Below are positions 37,474 through 47,338 of a stretch of DNA of 64,000 nt, in pieces. The notes below the pieces were generated by a model that was not told the DNA's origin, made no database searches, and worked only from the letters and a program-made list of their open reading frames with translations. Both the position numbers and the translations under genes were made by a program. Within the stretch, counting starts at the first letter, position 1; every line of letters starts with the position of its first letter. Source of the DNA: Stomorhina lunata (Eukaryota; Arthropoda; Insecta; Diptera; Rhiniidae); the NCBI GenBank assembly GCA_933228675.1, contig OW121743.1, positions 60,338,639 to 60,402,638 of the forward strand. Direction: 5' to 3'.

Positions 37474-40400
37474 TCTATATATATAAAACTCTAACGTGAC
37501 TGACTGACTGACTGACTGACTGACTGACTCATCATCGCACAGCCCAAACGGCTAAAGCTAGAGAGCTGAAATTTTGACAGCGGGTACCTTTTTCAAAGTA
37601 TAGATCCACTAAGACGGGATTTTTGGAAATTCGGCCTCTAAGGGGGTAAAAAGGGGTAAAAAAGGGAAAAATTAGTGATGCTGTATCTCCGGAAGTAAAC
37701 GTCATAGGCCCAAAATTGGAATTGCGTTGTGATCAGCTGCAAAAATAAGTAGACACGTGTTTGGTACTTTTTAGCAGATGGGACAAATAGGGGGTAAAAA
37801 GGGTAAAAATAAAATGTTGGTACTTTTTTAAACCCATGTGTATCTTTTGAACCAATCAACGGAGTAACAAAATTCAAAACGGAGCCGGTAAACAAGAAAA
37901 AAATATTAGACACGTGTTTGGTACTTTTTTGATTCAGGGTTCAAAAAGGGGGAAAAGCGGGGAAAAAAATTTAGGGTAGGTCCATTTTTCTTTTTCTTTG
38001 TATTTGACTTGAACCAATAAAGCTACCAATAAAATTTATAGGGAGGTCGATTGCCCAGTACAAAATATTAAATACGTGTTTGGTACTTTTTTCAATTAAA
38101 AGGGTAAAAAAGGGAAAAATCGGTAACATTATATCTCCTTAACCAACAGCGATAGAAGCGAAAATTAAATTGGCTTGAGATTAGCACTAAAAACTAAGGA
38201 ACACGTGTTAGGTACTTTTTTGAAAATCGGCGCCTAGCGGGCAAAACAGGGTAGAAAAGGGAGAAATTAGTAACATCATATCTCCGAAACCAACATAGAC
38301 AGAAACAAAGTTGAAATTGGATTTGAATCACCTACAAAAATAAGGGGACACGTGTTTGGTACTTTTTTGAAAATGGCACTAATAAGGATAAAAAAGGGTA
38401 AAAACTATATTTTGGTACTTTTTTTAACCCATATGTATCTTTTGAACTAATAAACATAGAAACACATTTTATATCGCAACCGATAGATATTAAAAAAAAA
38501 ACTAAATACGTATTTGGTACTTTTGCGATTAATGGGGTACAAAAGGGTAAAAAAAGGTAATATATTCAAGGATACGTTTTTTGCTTTTTAGCCATGGATA
38601 TCTTTTAGGCTAATGAAGTTAGAAGTATAATTTATTGACTGGTCGATTGACAAATAAAAAATAAAATACATTTTTGGTACTTTTTTTAATTTTAGGGGTA
38701 AAAATATATCTTCTAAATCAAAAGTGATAGAAACGAAAACTAAATTAGTCTGAGATCAGCACTAAAAATTAAAGGACACGTATTCGGTACTTTTTTGAAA
38801 TTCGACCTTTTAAAGGGTAAAACAGGGTAGAAAAGGGAGAAATTAGTAACATCATATCTCCGAAACTAACACCGATGCAAACGAAGTTTAAATTGGATTT
38901 GAATCGGATAAAAAAATAAATGGTCACATATTTGGTACTATTTCAAAAATGGTACTAATAAGAATAAAAAAGGGTAAAAACTATATTTTGGTACTTTTTT
39001 AACACATATATATTTTTTGAACTAATAAACATAGAAACATAATTTATATCGCAACTGATAGGCATTAAAAAACTATTAAACACGTATTTGGTACTTTTGC
39101 GATTAATGTGGGACGAAAGGGTAAAAAAAAGGGAAAATATTCAAGAGTAGGTTTTTTGCTTTTTAGCTAAGAATATCTTTTCGGCTAATGAAGCCAGAAG
39201 CATAATTTATTGGCTGGTAAATTGACACTGAAAAAAGTAAAATAAGTGTCTGGTACTTTTTTAATTTTGGGGGTAAAAATCGGTAAAAATATATCTTCTT
39301 AGCCAAAAGTGATAGAAACAACAACTAAATCGGTCTAAAATCGGCACTTTAAATTAAGGGACATGTATTCGGTACTTTTTTCTTTAATTCGGCCGTTTTG
39401 GGGTTAAAACAGGGAAAAAATGGGAAATGTTAGTAACGTCATATCTCCGAAATTCAAAACGATAGGAATAGAGTTGAAATTTGCTTCGGATGGGCTGAAA
39501 AAAAACGAGAAACGTATTTGGTACTTTTTTGAATATGGTACTAATAAGGGTAAAAAAGGGCAAAAACTATATTTTGGTATTTTTTTTGAACCCATACGTA
39601 TCTTTTGAAATAACAAACATAGAGAAACAGTAAACGTCACAATTGTTAAGTAACACGTATTTGGTACTTTTACGATAATTGAGGTAAAAAAGATAAAAAC
39701 TGGGAAATATTCAAGGGTAGGTTTTTAACTAATGAAGCCAGAACTATAATTTACAGACGGGTGGATTCATATTGAAAAAGTAAATTGAAAAAAATTGAAA
39801 AAGAAAATGGATAAATTAGTAACATCATATCTCCGAAATTTACATCGTTAGAAACAAAGTTGAAATTGGATTTGAATCATCTTGCAAAAAAAGGGGACGC
39901 GAGTTTGGTACTTTTTTGGAAATGGAACTAATAAGGGAGAAAAAGGGAAAAAACTATATTTTGGTACTTTATTAACCCTATAAGTATCTCTTGAACTAAT
40001 AAACATAAATACTCTATTTACATCACAATTGATAAGGACTAACAAAAATTAAGAAGGTGCTTGGCGCTTTTACGATAAATGAGGCACAAAAGAGTAAAAA
40101 CTATGAATATCATTTAAACAAATAAAACCAGAAGTATAATTTACATACAGGTCTATTCACATTGCAGAAGTATAAGACACGCGATTGATTCCTTTTTTTA
40201 ATTTTTGGAGTAAAAAGGGAGAAAATCGGTAACGTAATATCTCATAAATCAAAAGTGATAGAAACAAAGATTAAATTGGTCTATGATCAGCATTAAAAAT
40301 TAAAGGATTCGGTATTTTTTTTTTTTAATTGGCCGCTTATGGTTAAAATAGGCTAGAAAATGAATAAATCATATAATCGGCTAGAAAATGAAAGGGACAT

Positions 40401-41564
40401 GTGTTCTGTACTTTTTTTGGAAATGGCAGTAATAAGGGCAAAAAGTGTAAAAACTATATTTTTGTACTTTTTTTTAACCCATGCGTATCTTTTGAACTTA
40501 TAAACATAAAGACTCACTTTATGCCACAATCAATAAGTATTAACAAAATATTAAACATGTGCTTGGTACTTTTACGATAAATGGGGTTCCAAAAGGTGAA
40601 AACGGGAAAATATTCATTTAAGCTAATGAAGTCAGAAGTATAAATTAGAGATGTGTCAATCAAAGGGGTAAAAAAGGGAAAAATTGATGACATATCTTCT
40701 AAACCTAATGGATGGAAACAAACACTAAAATGGTCTAAGATCAGCCCTAAAAATTAAGGGACTTTTCAGTACTTTTTGCAAATTAAACAGTTTTGGGGTT
40801 AAAATAGGGTAGAAAAACTTAAGTAAAGTTATATCTCTAATACTAATATCGACAGAAAAAAAAATTTTAATTGGATTTAGATCGAATAGGAAAATAAAAA
40901 GTCATGTTTTTAGTAGGTACTTTTCGTAAATGAGCTAAAAATAGGGAATAAAAAGGATAAAAACTAAATTTTGGTACTTTTTTGACCCATATATAATTTT
41001 TGAATTAATTATTATAGAAACAAAATAACAAAAACGGGTCAAAAATTTAAAGATAGGTTTTTTCCTTTTAAACTGTGCATGTTGTTTAAATCAATAAAAT
41101 AATAAATAAATCAATGATTTATGGACTGTTCTATTGACATTGGAGAAATATGTGACAGGTGTTTGGTATTTTTTTTCAATTAACAAAAATGGAGTTAAGA
41201 TCAGCAATAAAAATATTAGGACATGTATCCGGATTTTGTTTTTTAATTTGGCTGATCAGGGGTAAACAACGGGTAAAAAAAGGAAACTTTTGTAAAATAT
41301 CCAAAATCAAAAGCGATAAGAACAAGATTTAAATTGGGTTAGCAATCAAAATTGGGTCAGCTACAAAAATAAGGGAGGCGTGTGTAGTACTTTTTTGAAA
41401 ATGTAGAGGGTAGGTACTTATTTTGTCCTATATGTATCTTAAGAACCTATAAGTATTTAATTTAATTTATAATTGATAAATAAGTGAAAAAGTTATTTTG
41501 GTAAATTTTGTAACTTTGTCAATTCAAATGGTGCCGCTAACGAAGTAGCGGGTTATAAAGCTAG
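37474..41564 (+). mobile_element. 4.1-kb non-autonomous Helitron with internal higher-order repeats
   Basis: Starts TCTATATATATAAAACTCTA after an A and ends CTAG before a T. A hairpin CCGCTA-ACGAAG-TAGCGG (41534-41551) lies 9 nt before CTAG. This is a textbook Helitron end set. A GACT repeat (37497-37528) lies near the 5' end. The interior is an array of about 145-bp subunits, each with TTTGGTACTTTTTT and a GGGTAAAAA run, grouped into about 580-bp higher-order units; the phrase AGTAACATCATATCTCCGAA recurs at 38267, 38846 and 39430. No Rep/helicase is encoded, so mobilisation would be in trans. Block B shows the unoccupied A|T site at 50778/50779. Confidence 0.85.
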
Positions 41565-41792
41565 TATTCTTATATTCGGCTGTACCGAATCTTATATACC
41601 CATCATCAAATTGTGTTAAATTAAGAGACATATCTCACATATGTATCTACCAGGGTGCAGCTAATTAAAAATGTGGACCAATTCCAAAAAAATGATTATG
41701 CTAGTTGGTATTGTTGATTAAATCTTTGCTGTGGCACACTGATCCGTCCCACGGAAATTTTTTTTTTTCTAATTTTCCGAATTTATTAAAAA
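41565..41792. other. Short spacer between Helitron-like elements
   Basis: Contains ATTCGGCTGTACCGAATCTT then ATATACCCATCATC, which has the look of another repeat terminus (inverted ATTCGG/CCGAAT around TGTA). No gene seen. Confidence 0.4.
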
Positions 41793-43560
41793 GTACCTGG
41801 TTGACCGATCCTTGCTCGGAGCTTTAGGGTAAGTATTTTGAGGCAAATTTTAAAGTTTTAAAAAATTTTATTGTATAAAGTATAGCCAAATAAATTAATT
41901 TATAGGAAAGACATCGCACACAAATATCCAGTTAATATTGAATCATTTTATTAATTTTGTCCGATCAACACATGATCAAGTGCATAGTTTACAGTTCAGT
42001 TACTCGTAATTTTGAATAATTTTTGGAAATAGGAAATGCACAGTTTACGATTTAATTAACTTTGAGTTATTTTCAGTGACGCCACCTTTCGGAAATCGGT
42101 CATACTAACTAAGAAACTCTCGTCGGCTCATGCGCAACAACTTTGTTAAAGATCACAGCATGATCAAATATGCATATTACGATTTAATTCTCTTTGAGTA
42201 ATTTTAGTGGCGCCACCTATCGGTAAATGGTCATACCAACTAAGAAACCTTCGTCGGCCTTTTCTAAAGATCATAGCAAATACACAGTTTACGATCTAAA
42301 TCATTTTGAGACATTTTCAGTGGCGCCACCTATCGGAAATAGCTCATGCGCAACAACTTTACCTAGCGTTTATCGACTTTATGAAGGCCAGGTCATCTTT
42401 AAGAAAACACTAGCGCTATTATAATTGAATCTCGGTCAGCTGGGCTGGAAATCAATATTTTCAAGGCAAAGATTATGCCTGGAGGCTATGGCGCAAACCC
42501 GTCGCCACACATCAATGTGGATAACGAGGGTATTGGATGTGTAGGTACCTTTAATTATCTTGGTAGTTTGGTAGCTACAAAAGGTGGCGCCGACGATGAT
42601 ATTGAATCGCATATTAATAAGGCAAAATCTGCATTCGGCATTCTCCGAAATCTCGGCAAATATCAACAACAACTAAGTTACGAATATATAACTCGAATGT
42701 CAAGTCCATATTGTATTACGGCTGCGAAACTTGGAAACGCACAAATGCCATCGATAAGCGCCTACAAACCTTTGCAAGCAAATGCTTGCGCTAAATCCTT
42801 AATATATGGTGGCCAAATCGCATAAGAAATAAAGATCTACTAAACGCAACAAATCAAATCCCTTCCTCTATAGAGGTATGTCAACGGAAACGGCAATGGA
42901 TAGGACACACACTTCGAAGGCCAAATACCAACATTGCTCGACAAGCGCTTTGTTGGAATCCGCAAGGATTCCATCGTGTTGATGCACCTGCTAGAACGTG
43001 GAGAAGGTCAATTGACGCGGAGTTACAAGCAGCAAACTATTCATGGAATGATATATGCCTTACATCCCGCAATAGAGTTCGATATAAAAGGATAGTTGAT
43101 ATTACTTTATGAAGTAATATTATGAAGTTATAATTTAAGTTATAATTTTATCCCTTTTTTACCCATTTTGGCCACCGAAATCAAAAAAGTAGAAAATACG
43201 TGTTCAATATTTCTTTCACATTTATTGATTCTAATACAAAGTACCTTTCTCTATTTTTTGATTCAAAAGATAAGTGTGGGTTAAAAATAGTACCAAAAAA
43301 AAAACTACTTTCACCACTTTTTACCCCCTAAAGGGCATAGTTTCAAAAAAGTACCAAACACCTGTACACTTATTTTTATAGTTGTTTGAAATGTAATTTT
43401 AATTTTGTTTCGATACCTATTACTTAAGGAGATCTAATGTTTTCGATTTTTCCCCTTTTTACCCGTTTTTATATCCATAAAGGCAAATTTTCCAAAAGTC
43501 CCTTCTTACACGACCTATACATACATTTAATCAAAATAGTTATAGCCGTTTTCGTGCAAA
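41793..43560 (-). mobile_element. Helitron-like copy 4, interrupted by a LINE fragment
   Basis: Its 3' end on the left (GTACCTGGTTGACCGATCCT; the hairpin has one mismatch) and three to four 130-bp units run to about 42355. The GGTACTTTTTT / GGGTAAAAA segment resumes at about 43125 and runs to about 43560. The middle is replaced by the RTE-type fragment. Confidence 0.72.
42427..43112 (+). pseudogene. RTE-type LINE, 3' end of reverse transcriptase ORF (dead)
   Basis: Frame 1 from 42427 reads AGLEINIFKAKIM, then FNYLGSLVATKGGADDDIES with HINKAKSAFGILRN. A frameshift near 42655 moves it to another frame that reads VKSILYYGCETWKRTNAIDK, a stop in CLR-stop-ILNIWWPNRI, then RKRQWIGHTLRRPNTNIARQ, WNPQG, ARTWRRSIDAELQAANYSWN and RVRYKRIVD before TGA at 43110. 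The order is that of the reverse transcriptase tail of RTE-clade elements: YLGS, YGCETW, IGHTLRR, TWRR. The element is 5'-truncated, frameshifted and has a stop, so it is inactive. Confidence 0.88.
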
Positions 43561-43659
43561 ATAGAATGGAAATAATTCTATAACTTCTAAACCGTTGGTT
43601 TAGAACTTACAGAATGTGAATATAGCAGAAGTGTTGGGGAGTTAAAGTTATGAACCTGG

Positions 43660-43900
43660 AAAGCCTAAATTGTACTGGGGTGGTACAATCGACTCCCAAA
43701 TTAAGGCACCTCGCACTCATAAATCACTTAAAACGATATATAATTGTCATTTCGCAACCGATTTGAACAGTTATATAAAATAACAAATATATAGGTCAAG
43801 ATATACAAAAAACATTGCTAAATGCCAATGCTATCTCTTACGGTTTTAAAGTATTCGACTTCAAAAAGTAAATTTTAAATTTTTGTCCCATACTGTACAG
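43660..43900 (+). repeat. 0.23-kb dispersed repeat R4, copy 1
   Basis: Shares TTAAAACGATATATAATTGTC then CATTTC, TATAGGTCAAGAT and TGCTATCTCT-like phrases with 62605-62830, in the same orientation. Class unknown. A single arm of the 12.95-kb MITE follows at about 43920-43960. Confidence 0.65.
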
Positions 43901-43972
43901 ATTTTTTACTAATATCTTACATTTCGATCGATATCGAATGCGGCAGTTTGGCTCCAGATTTGTATACCCTTC

Positions 43973-44737
43973 ACCACCATAGGTGGAAAGGGTATTATAA
44001 GTTTGTTCTGATATATGTAACGCAAAGAAATATTTGTCTTAGAGCTACCTTTTGGTATACCAATAGATTTAGAATCACTTTCTGAGTCGAATTTGCGATG
44101 CTTGTCCGTCCGTCTGGCTAGACGGCTGGCTGGACCTCCATGTAAACCTTGTAATCAAACTACAGGTCGCAATTCTAAAGATAGTTTGATGAAATTTGGC
44201 ACAGGTAATTTTTTGATAGTGGACCATGGCTATTGAAATTCGTCAAAATCGGTCCATTATTTATGGTACCTCCCATAGGTCCCACTTCCCGGAATTGATA
44301 TATTGGCCGCAAAAATCAATATTTTTTCATGAAATTTAAAAGATATGCTGCTTATGTAAACCAAAATTATCCTGCCACCTTTCGTTGCAATCGGTCCACA
44401 TTTGCTCATAGCTCCCATACAAACTCTTCTGTCAAAACGCACTAAATGAGACAAAAATCAATAAAACGATCGTAAATCTGAAGATAATGAGAGTTTTGAG
44501 TTTATTTTTTGCGAAAACTGTAATCATTTGAAGAAAATCGGTCCGCATTTGATCCTAGCTTTCATATAAGTCCCAATGACGGAAACAGCTTAAATATATA
44601 AGTTTTGAGAAAATGTTTGTATGAAAGTAAAATTTAGCAAATATTTGTCTTTATACAGGAAAAAGAACACCTTTGACCTTAGTGGTGAAGGGTATCGTAT
44701 GGTCGGGCTTGACCGACTATGGCACTTACTTACTTGT
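43973..44737 (+). mobile_element. DINE/Helentron-like element, tandem copy 1
   Basis: Complete copy: TATACCCTTCACCACCATAG start, TTTCTGAGTCGAATTTGCGA, CCGTCCGTCTGG, CAGGTCGCAATTCTAAAGAT, and the end hairpin GTCGG-GCTTGA-CCGAC then TATGGCACTTACTTACTTGT. A subterminal GTGGTGAAGGGTAT mirrors the start. The next copy begins on the following base. Confidence 0.78.
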
Positions 44738-45499
44738 TATACCCTTCACCACCATAGGTGGAAAGGGTATTATAAGTTTGTGCTGATGTATGTAACTCAC
44801 AGAACTATTTGTCTTAGACCCACCTTTTAGTATACCAATAGGCTCAGAATCATTTTATGAGTCGATTTAGCGATGTCAGTCCGTCCGTCTGAACAGCCAT
44901 ATAATCAAAGTACAGATCGCAATTCTAAAGATCATTTGATGAAATTTAGCACAGATTTTTTATAGAGGGACCATGGCTATTGAAATTCGTCAAAATCGGT
45001 CCAATAGTTATGGTACCTTCCACAGGTCCCACTTCCCGGAATTGCTATATTGGCCACAAATATTAACATTTTTTCATGAAATTTAAAACAAATACTGCTT
45101 ATGTAAACCAAAATTACTGTGCCAAATTTCGTTGCAATCGGTCTACATTTGAACATAGCTCCCATACAAACTCTTCTTTCAAAACGCACTAAATGAGACA
45201 AAAATCAGCAAAACGCTCGTAAATCTGAAGATAATGAGAATTTTGAGTTTATTTTTTGCACACATATTTTTGTAACAACTGTAATCAATTTGCCAAATTT
45301 CGAGATAATCGGTTCACATTCGACCCCAGCTCTCATATAAGTCTAAATGACGGAAACAGGTTAAGTATATAAGTTTTTAGAAAATGTTTGTATGATGGAA
45401 AAATTTATTAAATATTTGTCTTTATACAGGAAAATGAGCATCTTTGACCTTAGTGGTATCGTATGGTCGGGCTTGACCGACTATAGCACTATCTTACTA
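44738..45499 (+). mobile_element. DINE/Helentron-like element, tandem copy 2
   Basis: Abuts the preceding copy head to tail (ACTTGT|TATACCC) and has the same order of motifs, including GTGGTATCGTATGGTCGGGC and the hairpin end. The divergence between the two copies suggests separate insertions or an old tandem event, and not a recent duplication. Confidence 0.78.
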
Positions 45500-46001
45500 A
45501 TTTTTTGTACGTACTTTGCATGATAATATTTCTCCCTATACCAAATATTTAAATTTAGCTCCGAGTATCACAGTGGTATACTAGTCAAAGTAAGTCAATG
45601 GTTATACCAGGTGAACTTCCAAAATTTTGATACATGGGACTTTTTAAAATATCAAATCCCATTATTTATCGAATGATTTAAAAAAATGCATCAGCAAGGT
45701 TAATACCAACGTTCACGAATCCACATATACCAATAATACTACGACAAAAATCGTTGCAAAATTTACAAATACTTTAAATCGCACAAAGTCCTATCTTAAG
45801 TTTTCACTTTTTTCATTGGTATTCACTTCGTAAAGAAAACTATTGAACTTATTTTTCAATTGTCTTAACAATTTCTGAAAAAAAAAACTAAACAAAATAA
45901 CAACAACAATAACAATTTCGGGAAAATGTGGCGTAATTTATATTTTTGCCTTTAGGAAGCTCTATAAAGAGTGCAATTTTTAAGTAGCAAATGTAATAAG
46001 A
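45500..46001. other. Left part of block B, no gene seen
   Basis: From about 45700 it matches the gene A upstream region (AAATCGCACAAAGTCCTATC and following). The part before that is AT-rich and unassigned. Confidence 0.6.
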
Positions 46002-46698
46002 ACAAATAAGAAAGTGCTATAGTCGGTCAAACCCGACCATACGATACCCTCCACCACTCATGGTCAAAGGTGTTCTTTTTTCTGTATAAAGACAAATAAT
46101 TGCTAAATTTTGCCATCATTCAAACATTTTCTCAAAACTTTATATGTTTAAGCTGTTTTCGTCATTTGGGCTTATATGAGGGCTAGGGTCAAACGTGGAC
46201 TGATTATCTCAAAATTTGGCAATTTGACTACAGTTGTTACAAAAATTATGTATGCAAAAAATAAACTCAAAATTCTCTTCGGATTTACGAGCGTTTTAGG
46301 GAATTTTGTCTCATTTAGTGCATTTTGATAGAAGAGTTTGTATGGGAGCTATGGTCAAATGTGGACCGATTTCAACGAAATTCGGTACAGTGATTTAAGT
46401 TTACATAAGCAGTATTTGTTTTAAATTTCATAAAAAAATATCAATTCCGGGAAGTGAGACCTATGGGAGGTACCTTAAATAATGGACCGATTTTGACGAA
46501 TTTCAATAGCCATAGTCCCATGATCTAAAAAATTATCTGTGCCAAATTTCATCAAATTATCTGAGCTGAATCGACTCAGAAAGTAATTCCAAGCCCATTG
46601 GTATACTAAAAAGTGGGTATAAGACAAATATTTCTATACATTACATACCTCAGCACAAACTTATAACACCCTTTCCACCTATGGTGGTGAAGGGTATA
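46002..46698 (-). mobile_element. DINE/Helentron-like element inserted upstream of gene B
   Basis: Read on the - strand it runs from TATACCCTTCACCACCATAG at 46698 to the ACTTATTTGT end at 46002. Gene A has the unoccupied site: GTAATAAAAAAGATTATTAT near 28443-28462, against GTAATAAG at the left edge and AATATTGTTATAG at the right edge here. Its right edge is 160 bp from the gene B TATA box. Confidence 0.82.
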
Positions 46699-46951
46699 AA
46701 TATTGTTATAGAGAACTTTGCTAAGAGGTCCAATATCTCTTTAGGTCTTAAAGTACTTAAATATTTACCTGCATACGATGAAGTAATTTTTATTTTAATT
46801 AAATAATAATAAAAAAAAAACAACAAATACTTGAAGTTTTATTACATTGCTATTGGGTATAAAAATCGCATAATAAGGCAATAGTTTAAATAGTTCTTTA
46901 CGAAAATTCAAAACGATAACTCGAAAAGTGTAATTCATTCTGAAAACTAAA
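46699..46951 (+). promoter_or_regulatory. Upstream region and TATA box of TsetseEP gene B
   Basis: TATAAAA at 46858-46864, 94 bp before the ATG, exactly the spacing in gene A. The 250 bp up to the ATG are nearly identical to gene A. Upstream of that the DINE-like insertion replaces the ancestral context. Confidence 0.65.
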
Positions 46952-47338
46952 ATGAAATTCCTGTATCAATTATTCTTTGTGGCGGCCTTCGGTTGCGCTT
47001 TAGCTTTGAACATTGGCTCCGATGTTATTGCTCATGATTCGGATAGTGGTCTTTTGAGTTATATGGCACGTTCGAATGAACTATTTCGTCAAAATCCTGC
47101 TCGTTCCTTGGAGTGTTTCAACTACTATATACCCTTGATTAATGAACTTGCCAAGAATTATGAAATCGGTTTGCAAGCCTGTTCAAATGCATCGATCGTT
47201 TCTCGTGCTGAGGCTGATGAGCAAACTTTGGAGCAACGTCAGGCCTTGTCAGATGCTGCTAAGAATTCTTGTGATTTATTGAGTCGTTGTGGTGATGATG
47301 AGTCCGTAGAGGAAATATTCCAGTGTTATATTGATGGG
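46952..47338 (+). CDS. TsetseEP-domain secreted protein B, exon 1
   Basis: 129 codons with the same start context, signal peptide (MKFLYQLFFVAAFGCALA), Cys positions (55, 77, 107, 113, 125) and GATGGG|GTAAGT donor as gene A. Seven residues differ from A: S18A, L78S, L82I, A83V, A90E, E91Q and G121E. None is a Cys, and the reading frame is intact, so the domain looks under constraint. With exon 2 (49975-50178) the product is 196 aa, 46 shorter than A, because its tail is cut by a stop. It is likely a secreted TsetseEP-domain protein without the low-complexity tail; function unknown. Confidence 0.88.

Noticed and set aside
42475..42825. 116-codon open frame as an independent gene
   Set aside because: Its first part is RTE-type reverse transcriptase and the rest is out of frame; the true homology continues in another frame to 43112.
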